A program made the position numbers and the translations under genes. The notes under the pieces are model-generated. The model was not told the DNA's origin, did not search any database, and was given only the letters and a program-made list of their open reading frames with translations. Positions 27,225-35,813 of a stretch of DNA of 64,000 bases are shown here, piece after piece; within the stretch, counting starts at the first letter, position 1, and every line of letters begins with the position of its first letter. This stretch comes from Pseudolactococcus piscium (GTDB lineage Bacteria > Bacillota > Bacilli > Lactobacillales > Streptococcaceae). The stretch covers positions 1-64,000 of the forward strand of contig NZ_JXJW01000013.1 of the NCBI RefSeq assembly GCF_002441695.1, in the 5' to 3' direction.

Positions 27225-28010
27225 ATGAAAAAAAATCACGAAAAAAATAATCAAGTTAACCAGGACAACCAGCATGACCTAGCGCCAGCGAATGATACAG
27301 TTTATGGTGTGCATGCTGTTACAGATTCTCTTATGGAAAATCTAGGGAATAAATTATACATCCAAGATGACATACGCGGTAAAAATATTGACAAGTTAAA
27401 AGAACTCGCTAGTGAAAAAAAAGTTGGTATTTCTTTTTTAAGTAAGGACAAATTAAAGGAAATGTCTGATGGGGGTGTACATCAAGGGTTTGTATTGAAA
27501 ACAAGCGCCTACGCCTATAAAGAATTGTCTGATTTACTAGCAATTACTCAGGAACTTGACAATCCACTGTTAATCATTATCGATGGCTTAACGGATCCAC
27601 ATAATCTTGGTAGCATCCTAAGAACTGCTGATGCGACAGGTGTTTCAGGAATTATCATCCCTAAGCATCGTTCAGTTGGGGTAACGCCAGTTGTCGTCAA
27701 AACGTCGACTGGTGCAGTGAATCACATGCCGATTGCGCGTGTGACCAACCTTTCTCAGACCCTAGACAAACTAAAAGATGCTGGATTTTGGATTTTTGGT
27801 ACCGACATGGATGGGACACCGCATCATAAATGGCAAACGCAAGGTAAGCTTGCCTTGATCATTGGTGCTGAAGGCGCGGGCATCACGCCAAATATAAAAA
27901 AACAAGTAGACGAAATGATTACAATCCCTATGGTCGGTCATGTGCAGAGTTTAAATGCCGGAGTTGCTGCGGGTATTCTCATGTATGAGTGGGCTCGAAA
28001 TTTTAAATAA
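27225..28010 (+). CDS. rlmB: 23S rRNA (guanosine-2'-O-)-methyltransferase RlmB
   Basis: SpoU/TrmH-family knotted methyltransferase, 261 residues, expected to methylate the 2'-O of G2251 in 23S rRNA (E. coli numbering). Motif 1 is DPHNLGSILRTADA, motif 2 GAEGAGI and motif 3 SLNAGVAAGILMYE. The family domain begins at VYGVHAV after an unusual 25-residue Asn/Gln/Lys-rich N-terminal tail. The ATG at 27225 is the only plausible start, because the next Met lies inside the domain. It has no ribosome-binding site. It is followed closely by rae1 and degV, the usual streptococcal order. Confidence 0.94.
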   Translation: MKKNHEKNNQVNQDNQHDLAPANDTVYGVHAVTDSLMENLGNKLYIQDDIRGKNIDKLKELASEKKVGISFLSKDKLKEMSDGGVHQGFVLKTSAYAYKELSDLLAITQELDNPLLIIIDGLTDPHNLGSILRTADATGVSGIIIPKHRSVGVTPVVVKTSTGAVNHMPIARVTNLSQTLDKLKDAGFWIFGTDMDGTPHHKWQTQGKLALIIGAEGAGITPNIKKQVDEMITIPMVGHVQSLNAGVAAGILMYEWARNFK

Positions 28011-28027
28011 GTCAGAAGTGGTTAGCT

Positions 28028-28549
28028 ATGAAAAAACAACTGTTAATTGTTGACGGATATAATATGATTGGGGCATGGACAGAAACCCATCGCCTTTTTC
28101 AAGATAATCAACTAGAACAAGCAAGGGATATTTTACTTTCAAAGTTATCAAATTATGCGGGATTTGAAGGGATCGAAGTGATTTGTGTCTTTGATGCCCA
28201 ATATGTACCAGGTGTGGCAAGTAAGTTTACACACCATAACGTCATGGTCATCTTCACGGAAGAAGATGAAACGGCAGATGCCTATATCGAAAAACTTGCT
28301 GGAGAGTGCCAAAATGTCTTGACGACAGTTTATGTTGCGACAAGTGACTTAGCGGAACAATGGGTGATTTTTTCTCAAGGTGCGATGCGGGTATCTGCAA
28401 GAGAACTTGAAGAACGTGTCAACCTTAGAAAACAAGATTTGACAAGACACAATAAAGTCCTGACAACACAAAAACCACGGACATCTTGGGACGATACACA
28501 GCTATCAGATCTCAAATCGCTCCTGTTTAAACTAGGAGAACATGAATAG
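28028..28549 (+). CDS. rae1: Rae1/YacP-like NYN-domain ribosome-associated endoribonuclease
   Basis: This 173-residue PIN-like (NYN) nuclease is the orthologue of B. subtilis Rae1, which enters the ribosomal A site and cuts certain mRNAs. Acidic active-site positions are visible in LIVDGYNMIGAW, CVFDAQ, DETADAYIEKL and ATSDLAEQ. It starts 18 bases after rlmB behind AGAAGTGG. The position after rlmB matches other Firmicutes. Confidence 0.9.
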   Translation: MKKQLLIVDGYNMIGAWTETHRLFQDNQLEQARDILLSKLSNYAGFEGIEVICVFDAQYVPGVASKFTHHNVMVIFTEEDETADAYIEKLAGECQNVLTTVYVATSDLAEQWVIFSQGAMRVSARELEERVNLRKQDLTRHNKVLTTQKPRTSWDDTQLSDLKSLLFKLGEHE

Positions 28550-28580
28550 GGCCTTGTCAACTAATCAGAAGGGAGTGACG

Positions 28581-29450
28581 ATGACTTATAAAATTGTCAC
28601 AGATTCAACGACAGATTTATCAGAAAGCTATATCAGCTCACATGATATCATCATGCTTGGGTTGACAGTCACGCTAGCCGACATCACCTACCAAACGATC
28701 GGACCAAACAGATTGTCAAGTGATTTTTTATTGGAAAAAATGGCTGAAGGCGAAAATCCAGTCACCTCTCAAATTAATGCTGGACAGTTTTTAGAAGTGT
28801 TTAAGTCAGTTGTCTTAGCTGGTGATGACGTACTCTACATTGGGTTTTCATCTGGTCTTTCAGGCACGCTCCAAAGTGCTAAGATGGCTAGAAGTATGCT
28901 CTTAGAGGAGATGCCTGCAGCAAAAATTACGATTTTTGACACCTTAGCAGCGGCGTCAGGAGAAGGGTATTTAGTTAGAGAAGCTGTTCAACTCCGTGAT
29001 CAAGGGAAATCAGTTGCTGATTTAGTTGACAGCCTAAAAGAGATAGCACCTCGCTTGCGTAGTTGGGTAATGGCAGATGATTTGTTTCATTTGGCTAGAG
29101 GGGGACGGATTTCAAAAACGGCCGCAACTGTTGGGACATTAGTGAATATTAAGCCGATTATCGATGTTGATCCAGATGGTAAGCTACGTCAAGTTGGCAA
29201 GATTAGAGGCAAGAAAAAAGCAATCAATTTATTGATTGAAAAGACACTTGACGGATTTGATGATAGATTTCCACAAGTCGTGATTGGCTATTCTGGTAGT
29301 CGGGATCTTGCGGAATCAGTAAAAACAAGATTATTGATGTCGGAGGTCGTGCAGCAAGTTATCTTGACACCACTCGGACCGACAATTGCAACACATACAG
29401 GGACAGGAACGCTTGCTATTTTCTCTATAGGGAAAATAAAACGCAGCTAA
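28581..29450 (+). CDS. DegV family fatty-acid-binding protein
   Basis: This 289-residue protein belongs to the DegV/FakB family, which holds fatty acids for phosphorylation by FakA. Family marks are KIVTDSTTDLSESY at the N-terminus, TSQINAGQFLEVF, FSSGLSGTLQSA, and a C-terminal GPTIATHTGTGTL. The start at 28581 follows GAAGGGAGTGACG; the frame is open upstream across the rae1 stop but without a ribosome-binding site. It is the last gene of the rlmB-rae1-degV unit. Confidence 0.93.
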   Translation: MTYKIVTDSTTDLSESYISSHDIIMLGLTVTLADITYQTIGPNRLSSDFLLEKMAEGENPVTSQINAGQFLEVFKSVVLAGDDVLYIGFSSGLSGTLQSAKMARSMLLEEMPAAKITIFDTLAAASGEGYLVREAVQLRDQGKSVADLVDSLKEIAPRLRSWVMADDLFHLARGGRISKTAATVGTLVNIKPIIDVDPDGKLRQVGKIRGKKKAINLLIEKTLDGFDDRFPQVVIGYSGSRDLAESVKTRLLMSEVVQQVILTPLGPTIATHTGTGTLAIFSIGKIKRS

Positions 29451-29470
29451 AAAGTTATTAATAAATTACA

Positions 29471-29506
29471 GAAATCACAGTAAATATCTTGTTTTGCTGT
29501 GATTTT
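29471..29506 (+). terminator. Hairpin after degV
   Basis: AAATCACAG and CTGTGATTT pair around an AT-rich loop. The T tract is short, so termination may be partial. A promoter for ftsA follows (TTAAAAT near 29510). Confidence 0.6.
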
Positions 29507-29609
29507 GTGTTAAAATGAAAAAGAGTGTTTATGCTGATGGTCAGTGTGATGACTTTTTATACAATTAAACTTTAAAAATGATGAATAGATAATGGAAGGA
29601 GTCGCTTTA

Positions 29610-30980
29610 ATGGCCAAAAGTGGACTTTATACGGGACTTGATATAGGAACTAACACGATTAAAGTGCTAGTTGCTGAATATGTCTCTGGTGAAATGAATA
29701 TAATTGGTGTCGGAAATGCAAAATCTGACGGATTGAAAAATGGGACAATTGTTGATATCGAAAAGGTATCTCAAGCAATTCGAAAAGCTGTAAATGCTGC
29801 AGAAGAACGCGCAGGCATCCAAATCAAAGGGTTGAATGTAGCTGTTCCAGCTAATCGACTTGAAGTTGATGCGTGTCAAGGCATGGTAACAATCAACAGT
29901 GAATCAAAAGAAGTTGTTGAAAGTGATATTAGCCAGGTCGTTTCTAGCGCGCTTATGCGTGGGATGATGCCTGAACGTGAAATCATTGCGGTTGAACCCA
30001 AAGAGTTCACTGTAGATGGTTTCTCTGGTATATCAGATCCGAGAGGGATGTTTGGTGTTCGTCTTGAAATGAAGGGGCTTGTTTACACAGGACCTAAGAC
30101 ATTGGTACATAACATCCGCCGTGCAGTTGAGCGTGCAGGATTGATAGTGGACAATATCGTCATTGCGCCGCTAGCTATAGCACACCACGTGTTGACTGAA
30201 GGTGAACGTGAATTTGGCACAGTTGTCATCGATCTTGGTGCTGGTCAAACAACCGTACTTGCAATTCGAGATCAAGAGTTACAGTTTGCACATATTATAC
30301 CTGAAGGTGGAGACTATATTACTAAAGACATCTCTACAGTCTTAAATACCTCTCTTGATCAAGCAGATAGCTTGAAATTAAATTATGGAGAAGCCTCAAC
30401 TGCACGTGCAAGTCAAGAGGAGAAATTCCCAGTATCAGTTGTTGGCCATATGGAACCTCTTGAAATTACAGAATATTATCTTTCTGAAATTGTTGAGGCA
30501 CGGTTAACACAAATTTTTTCTCGCGTTCGTCAAGATTTGGAGCGGTCTCGTGGCTTAAATTTACCGGGAGGCATTGTCCTACTTGGTGGTGCTGCGGCGA
30601 TGCCAGGTGTTGCTGAACTTGCAACTGAAATTATTGGTACAAATGTCAGATTATATGTACCAAATGAGATGGGACTTCGTAACCCAACATTTGCTCAAGT
30701 CATCTCGATAGTAGATTATGTTGGTAGTCGCTCAGAAATTGAAAATCTTGTGACTCTAGCAGCAGCTGGTAATGCTGTATTCAGTGAACCAGTTGTTGAC
30801 ACGCAAGCAACGTATCGTGAACCTGTCGTATCGTTTTCAGAAAATAATTTCGTACAAACAGCAGATGAGACAAGTTATGCTGTACCAGTATCACAATCAA
30901 ATGTACCTAAACAAACTAAAGAACCTAAAGAAGGTCTTGTAGATAAAGTCCGAAACCTTTTCGGTAGTATGTTTGATTGA
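29610..30980 (+). CDS. ftsA: Cell division protein FtsA
   Basis: FtsA is the actin-like protein that tethers FtsZ to the membrane. It has 456 residues with the actin-fold nucleotide motifs (YTGLDIGTNTIKVLV; VVIDLGAGQTTV; PGGIVLLGGAA), the 1C domain between them and a C-terminal amphipathic helix (KVRNLFGSMFD) for membrane binding. The start at 29610 (MAKSGLYTGLD) lies 9 bases after AAGGAG; an ATG 18 bases upstream lies before that ribosome-binding site. It heads the division cluster. Confidence 0.97.
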   Translation: MAKSGLYTGLDIGTNTIKVLVAEYVSGEMNIIGVGNAKSDGLKNGTIVDIEKVSQAIRKAVNAAEERAGIQIKGLNVAVPANRLEVDACQGMVTINSESKEVVESDISQVVSSALMRGMMPEREIIAVEPKEFTVDGFSGISDPRGMFGVRLEMKGLVYTGPKTLVHNIRRAVERAGLIVDNIVIAPLAIAHHVLTEGEREFGTVVIDLGAGQTTVLAIRDQELQFAHIIPEGGDYITKDISTVLNTSLDQADSLKLNYGEASTARASQEEKFPVSVVGHMEPLEITEYYLSEIVEARLTQIFSRVRQDLERSRGLNLPGGIVLLGGAAAMPGVAELATEIIGTNVRLYVPNEMGLRNPTFAQVISIVDYVGSRSEIENLVTLAAAGNAVFSEPVVDTQATYREPVVSFSENNFVQTADETSYAVPVSQSNVPKQTKEPKEGLVDKVRNLFGSMFD

Positions 30981-31076
30981 TTGGCTATAATCAAAATTAA
31001 GGTGAGACAACTTAAAAAAGTAGTTGGCTCATGTTTTGTTTGATTGAGATAAAAATGAATTTGGAGATATAAAATA

Positions 31077-32339
31077 ATGGAATTTTCATTTGACGAAGCG
31101 CTCACTCAAGGCGCTGTAATTAAAGTTATTGGTGTTGGTGGTGCAGGTGGTAATGCTGTAAACCGCATGGTTGAAGAAGGTGTTTCAGGTGTTGAATTTA
31201 TTGCCGCAAATACTGATGTTCAAGCACTACGTGCATCAAAAGCGGATACGGTCATTCAACTCGGACCAAAATTGACGCGTGGCTTAGGTGCAGGTTCAAA
31301 ACCAGATGTAGGCCAAAAAGCTGCTGAGGAATCAGCTGAGACGATTGAGCAAGCCTTGCAAGGGTCGGATATGGTTTTCATCACTGCTGGTATGGGAGGC
31401 GGAACTGGTACCGGTGCTGCGCCTGTCATTGCTCAAATCTCTCGTGAGTTAGGTGCTTTGACAGTTGGTGTTGTAACACGTCCATTTGGTTTTGAAGGCT
31501 CTAAACGTGGCTACTTTGCCTCTGAGGGGATTGAACTCTTAAAATCATCTGTTGACACGCTACTCATCATTTCAAATAATAACTTACTTGAAATTGTCGA
31601 TAAGAAAACACCTTTGAAAGAAGCCTTGCAAGAGGCTGATAACGTCTTACGTCAAGGTGTTCAAGGTGTAACAGATTTAATTACTAATCCTGGTATGATT
31701 AACCTAGACTTTGCTGATGTCAAAACAGTAATGGCAAATAAAGGTGATGCACTAATGGGTATCGGTGTTGCTAGTGGTGAAGACCGTGTCATCGAAGCAA
31801 CGCGTAAAGCCATTTACTCACCATTGCTTGAGACAACCATCGAAGGTGCTGAAAATGTCTTGCTTAATGTCACAGGTGGTATGGACATGAGCTTGACAGA
31901 AGCACAAGATGCATCAGAGCTTGTCATCCAAGCTGCTGGTAATGATGTGAATATCCTCTTAGGTACATCAATTGATGACAGCTTGCAAGATGAAATTCGT
32001 GTTACTGTTGTTGCAACTGGCGTATCAGAGGAAGACGTTCAAAAAGCAATGCCTCGTCAAACGATGAGTGCACCTGTTTCAGAACAGCCTAGACGCCGTG
32101 TTTTAGGCTCATCAAATATTGATGCTGCAAAAGACAATTTTGGGTCTCGTCAAAAGACAGCAACACCTGAAAGTTCAGCACCTGAATCAGCATTTGGTAG
32201 CTGGGATATCCGTAAGGAAAATTCAGTTCGTCAAACACCATCAGAGTCGACGAATACGTCAGGCGTTAATACATTTGGTGGCACAACAACTTCAGCAAAC
32301 AATGATGATTTAGATATCCCACCATTTTTGAAGCGTTAA
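31077..32339 (+). CDS. ftsZ: Cell division protein FtsZ
   Basis: FtsZ is the tubulin-like GTPase that forms the division ring. It has 420 residues: [13 protein letters not shown], the GTP signature [13 protein letters not shown], the catalytic loop [11 protein letters not shown], a variable Ser/Thr-rich linker of about 80 residues and the conserved tail [10 protein letters not shown] that binds FtsA and SepF. It lies about 95 bases after ftsA, with a GGAGAT ribosome-binding site. Confidence 0.98.
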   Translation: MEFSFDEALTQGAVIKVIGVGGAGGNAVNRMVEEGVSGVEFIAANTDVQALRASKADTVIQLGPKLTRGLGAGSKPDVGQKAAEESAETIEQALQGSDMVFITAGMGGGTGTGAAPVIAQISRELGALTVGVVTRPFGFEGSKRGYFASEGIELLKSSVDTLLIISNNNLLEIVDKKTPLKEALQEADNVLRQGVQGVTDLITNPGMINLDFADVKTVMANKGDALMGIGVASGEDRVIEATRKAIYSPLLETTIEGAENVLLNVTGGMDMSLTEAQDASELVIQAAGNDVNILLGTSIDDSLQDEIRVTVVATGVSEEDVQKAMPRQTMSAPVSEQPRRRVLGSSNIDAAKDNFGSRQKTATPESSAPESAFGSWDIRKENSVRQTPSESTNTSGVNTFGGTTTSANNDDLDIPPFLKR

Positions 32340-32340
32340 T

Positions 32341-33015
32341 ATGACACTTATTGAAAAAGTTCAAGCAGTATTAAATAAGGTCAGTCTTGCTGAGGGACAG
32401 TCAACATCAAAAAAAAATAAGCCGACGACTGTTGTCGGTGTTACAAAATATGTTGATGCGCAAAAAGCTCGAGAACTTGTTTTGGCAGGTATAACTGATA
32501 TTGGTGAAAATAGGGTTGAATTATTCCTTGACAAATATGAACAGTTGGCTGAATTATCAGTTAATTGGCATTTGATTGGGACATTACAGCGTCGTAAGGT
32601 TAAAGACGTCATCAACTTAGTTGATTACTTCCATGCCCTAGATTCTGTTAAATTAGCGCAAGAAATTGATAAGCGCGCTGATCATACCATCAAATGTTTC
32701 TTACAAGTCAATATTTCAGGTGAAGCAAGTAAGCACGGGGTATTGCCTGATGCGTTAGCTCAAGTCTTACCAGAATTTTCAAGGTTTACTAACATTGAAA
32801 TTGTTGGTTTAATGACGATGATGCCATTAGGCGCAACAGAAGCAGAACTGGCAGATTTCTTTGAACAAGCAAAGACGTTACAAGAAACAATAGCCAGTCA
32901 AAAATTACCAAATATACCATGTACAGAATTGTCGATGGGGATGAGTCAAGATTATCAGCAAGCAATTAAGCATGGTGCTACTTTTGTCAGAATTGGTAGT
33001 GAATTTTTTAAATAG
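32341..33015 (+). CDS. yggS: YggS/PLP homeostasis protein
   Basis: This 224-residue single-domain protein binds pyridoxal phosphate and is known to balance vitamin B6 and amino-acid pools. The PLP lysine lies in VVGVTKYVD; DIGENRVE and WHLIGTLQRRK are family marks, as is the C-terminal MGMSQDYQQAI and GSEFF. It begins one base after the ftsZ stop, so it is coupled to ftsZ. The position between ftsZ and sepF is standard in Firmicutes (ylmE). Confidence 0.95.
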   Translation: MTLIEKVQAVLNKVSLAEGQSTSKKNKPTTVVGVTKYVDAQKARELVLAGITDIGENRVELFLDKYEQLAELSVNWHLIGTLQRRKVKDVINLVDYFHALDSVKLAQEIDKRADHTIKCFLQVNISGEASKHGVLPDALAQVLPEFSRFTNIEIVGLMTMMPLGATEAELADFFEQAKTLQETIASQKLPNIPCTELSMGMSQDYQQAIKHGATFVRIGSEFFK

Positions 33016-33073
33016 ACAATAGGTCTATATTGTCTAAAAAATAGAGATGACTAGAGTAAGTAGGTAAAAATTA

Positions 33074-33622
33074 ATGGCATTCAAAGATTACATTGAAAAA
33101 GCAAAAGATTATTTTAATTTAGGTGAAGAGGATGAAGCGGGAACGGTTAATCGACAGAGACCGCAAGTGGTTCAAAACCCAACACCAGTTCAACCGCAGA
33201 TGCAGGCGGTAAATAACCCTTCACCTCAAGAAACAGAGGTAAAAATGGAACGAAAGCAAGTTCGTCAATCAGAGGCTGCTACTCAGAATATGCGACAAGC
33301 CACACAACAACGTCAGGTGAATACGTCAAGCATTATACCAACGATAGCAATTAAGGAACCAGCTGCTTATGATAATATCATGGAGTCAGCAAAAATTGTT
33401 CGTAATGGCGAAAGTGTACTGGTCAATTTTAAAAATATGGGTGATCAACAAGCACGTCGGTCAATCGACTTTCTAACGGGTGTTGTCTTCACCATTGATG
33501 GTGATATTCAAAATGTTGGCGGACAAATATTTTTATTGACACCAAATGGTATGACTGTAGATGCTGAAAAAGAAATGAGTATTCTTGCTGGTCGAAATTT
33601 TGAAGGAATGGATGCTTTCTAA
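33074..33622 (+). CDS. sepF: Cell division protein SepF
   Basis: SepF (182 residues) aligns FtsZ filaments and anchors them to the membrane. It has an N-terminal amphipathic helix (AFKDYIEKAKDYFNL), a long Gln/Pro-rich linker (about 30-95) and the C-terminal SepF domain (NIMESAKIVRNGESVLVNF through GGQIFLLTPNG). The stop overlaps the start of the YggT gene by one base. Confidence 0.95.
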   Translation: MAFKDYIEKAKDYFNLGEEDEAGTVNRQRPQVVQNPTPVQPQMQAVNNPSPQETEVKMERKQVRQSEAATQNMRQATQQRQVNTSSIIPTIAIKEPAAYDNIMESAKIVRNGESVLVNFKNMGDQQARRSIDFLTGVVFTIDGDIQNVGGQIFLLTPNGMTVDAEKEMSILAGRNFEGMDAF

Positions 33623-33867
33623 TGCTACTTTATTTTCTATATAAATTGATTACAGTTTATGAATGGATTTTAATTATTCATGCATTCATGAGCTGGGCAC
33701 CGGATATTCGCAATAGTCAAGTTGGCCGCATCATTGAGAAACTGTCGAGACCTTTTTTATCTATCTTTGATCGGTTACCCCTCCAATTTGGTGGACTAGA
33801 TTTCACTATCGTTGTGGCAATCATTGCCTTGAATGCGATTCAACGCTTGTTGCTTATGATTGCCTGA
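33622..33867 (+). CDS. YggT family membrane protein
   Basis: This 81-residue protein has two hydrophobic segments with the family stretch HAFMSWAPDIRNS between them, and a loop IIEKLSRPFLSIFDRL. YggT/YlmG proteins sit in the division cluster of Firmicutes; a role in division or cofactor placement has been proposed. Its start overlaps the sepF stop and its stop overlaps the start of ylmH, so translation is coupled. Confidence 0.92.
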   Translation: MLLYFLYKLITVYEWILIIHAFMSWAPDIRNSQVGRIIEKLSRPFLSIFDRLPLQFGGLDFTIVVAIIALNAIQRLLLMIA

Positions 33868-34664
33868 TGTCTCAAGATATATATCAGCATTTTAGGCCTA
33901 GTGAACGTGTTTTTATTGATAAGGTGACCGATTGGCTGGAGAAAGTCTCTGATACTTATAGCATTGTTGTGACAGATTTCTTAAATCCAAGGCAGTATTT
34001 CATTCTGCAAACAATGATGAATGGTTATAATAAAGATGACCTGCAAGTCTTTACGAGTGCATCGATTGTTGATACCGAGTATGTCAAGTTAATTTTAGCA
34101 CCTAGTTATTATGAGCTAGATATACTTGATTTTGATTTAGCTTGCTTACAGATAGACTTTGCTAGTAAATTTGTGACGCTAAAACATGCACAGATACTAG
34201 GGACGTTGCTTGGAGAAACTGGTCTGGATAGATTGAAGATTGGTGATATATCAGTACATCAATCGTTCGCACAGGTATGTGTGAGTAAAAAAATGGTATC
34301 GGTTTTTACGGAGTCTGTATCTAAGATTGCACGAAGTGGTGTCAAAATTAGTGAAGTATCACCCAATGACTTTATAAGGCTACCAGAACAAGCAACAAAT
34401 CAGGTAGTGATGCTGTCAAGTTTACGTATAGACAAAGCGATAGCGAGTATTTTCAACAAATCTCGTAGTCTAGCACAAGGGTTAATACAGTCTAGTAAAG
34501 TAAAAGTCAATTATACAGAAATTATGCAGAATGACTTTGAATTAACGACAGGAGACCTCATTAGTGTTAGAGGATTAGGTAGAGTTAAGATAGGTCAGAA
34601 CCTAGGTTTGACAAAAAAAGATAAGGTTAGGATTGAAGTCCAAATCATATCAAGTCAAAAATAG
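33867..34664 (+). CDS. ylmH: YlmH, S4-domain RNA-binding protein
   Basis: This 265-residue YlmH-type protein has an N-terminal two-part domain and a C-terminal S4 RNA-binding domain (LRIDKAIASIFNKSRSLAQ through GDLISVRGLGRVKI). YlmH binds the ribosome and has been linked to rescue of stalled 50S subunits carrying peptidyl-tRNA. The start overlaps the upstream stop (the A of TGATG), as expected in this tightly packed operon. Confidence 0.92.
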   Translation: MSQDIYQHFRPSERVFIDKVTDWLEKVSDTYSIVVTDFLNPRQYFILQTMMNGYNKDDLQVFTSASIVDTEYVKLILAPSYYELDILDFDLACLQIDFASKFVTLKHAQILGTLLGETGLDRLKIGDISVHQSFAQVCVSKKMVSVFTESVSKIARSGVKISEVSPNDFIRLPEQATNQVVMLSSLRIDKAIASIFNKSRSLAQGLIQSSKVKVNYTEIMQNDFELTTGDLISVRGLGRVKIGQNLGLTKKDKVRIEVQIISSQK

Positions 34665-34691
34665 TAGGGCAATAGATGGAAAGGTGAACTG

Positions 34692-35423
34692 ATGAGTTTA
34701 AATAGTTTAGATATTCAAAATAAAACATTTGAAACCAAAATGCGTGGCTATAATAAGGCTGACGTAGATGATTTTCTTGATTTGATTATTAGAGATTATG
34801 ATGGATTTTCTGAAAAGATAAAAGACCAAGAGCGTGAACTAAAAAGTTTACGTGAGCGTGTCGAATCTTTTGAAGGGATGAAAGACTCTCTAAATAAATC
34901 AATCGTCGTTGCACAGAGTGCTGCTGATAATTTAAAAGAGCATGCAATTAATGAAGCAAACGGTATCACAGGAGAAGCTGGTCAAAAAGCACAGTATATT
35001 CTGGAGTCTGCCAAAAAAGAAGCAGGTGTCATCCTTAATTCTGCTTCAGATGACGCACGTCGTTTGGTAAAAGAAACAGATGAACTGAAACGTAAGATGA
35101 GAATCTACCACCAACGCATGGCTTTGATGGTAGAGTCACAACTTGAAGGGATTAAATCTCGGGAATGGGAAGAAATTCTTAAGCCAACAGCTACTTACAT
35201 TGGTGATGGTGTCGATAAGCTAAAAGAAATTATCGAGACACATGAAGGTAACACTGTCCAAATTAGTCAGACTGTAAGCGAAGTATCAGCGATACTTGAC
35301 TTACAGGATGAGGAAAAAAATACAGAAGCGTTAGCTAATCTTGAAAGTAGTACGGATGCTAATTTAGCAACAAGTACAGAAAGCAAGACAAGCAGTGACA
35401 CATCAGACGATTCTGAAGCATAA
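34692..35423 (+). CDS. divIVA: DivIVA cell division/polarity protein
   Basis: DivIVA (243 residues) binds curved membrane at the septum and poles and recruits partners. The lipid-binding N-terminal domain is clear (SLNSLDIQNKTFETKMRGYN, then ADVDDFLDLI). Long coiled coils follow (about 40-75 and 120-160), then an acidic Ser/Thr/Asp-rich tail likely to be disordered. It ends the division operon; the ileS leader follows. Confidence 0.95.
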   Translation: MSLNSLDIQNKTFETKMRGYNKADVDDFLDLIIRDYDGFSEKIKDQERELKSLRERVESFEGMKDSLNKSIVVAQSAADNLKEHAINEANGITGEAGQKAQYILESAKKEAGVILNSASDDARRLVKETDELKRKMRIYHQRMALMVESQLEGIKSREWEEILKPTATYIGDGVDKLKEIIETHEGNTVQISQTVSEVSAILDLQDEEKNTEALANLESSTDANLATSTESKTSSDTSDDSEA

Positions 35424-35429
35424 AACAAG

Positions 35430-35664
35430 ACCGCGTCCGTAACTGATATTTACAGCGAGCAAGAGATGGTGTAAGCCTTGCAATCACTCAGTTTAGGACG
35501 ATCAACTTGTCTATACCCATCTCTAGTTAACATCTGTTATAAAAGAGGTGATGCAGGTATACTTTTATAAAGACTGGTCTTCTTTATCGGACCACTGAGA
35601 CTTGTTTTTACAAGTGAATTAGGGTGGTACCACGGCTTTTCGTCCCTTTCGGAAAGCTTTTTTT
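35430..35664 (+). promoter_or_regulatory. Ile T-box leader of ileS with its terminator
   Basis: T-box RNAs read the charging state of a tRNA and allow transcription when it is uncharged. The T-box sequence AGGGTGGTACCACG is at 35621-35634. Stem I carries AGAGATGGTGTAAGCC, and the probable specifier is ATC (Ile) at 35501-35503 in GGACGATCAAC. The terminator is GCTTTTCG/CGGAAAGC at about 35635-35657, followed by seven or more T's. The specifier was placed by eye but agrees with the downstream gene. Confidence 0.93.
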
Positions 35665-35771
35665 ATTACTTTTTTATTTGAGACAAGAGATGTTGCCGTC
35701 GAGATAACCTGGTAAGACAAGCAATACTGAGTGATTAACAATTTGTATAAAAAATGAAAGTGAGGTTTGAG

Positions 35772-35813
35772 ATGACAGTTAACTGCCATCTCATAATTGA
35801 CTATGAAAATTAA
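35772..35813 (+). CDS. Putative 13-residue leader ORF overlapping the ileS start
   Basis: ATG at 35772 follows GTGAGG with six bases between, a good ribosome-binding site. It encodes [13 protein letters not shown] and stops at 35813, eleven bases inside ileS in another frame. It has two adjacent Ile codons, ATA and ATT, at positions 8 and 9. The ileS ATG at 35803 has no ribosome-binding site, so its translation may depend on ribosomes ending this ORF. A hairpin (GAGATGACAG with CTGCCATCTC, one mismatch, loop TTAA, 35769-35792) covers the start codon. Expression of the peptide is inferred. Confidence 0.5.
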   Translation: MTVNCHLIIDYEN

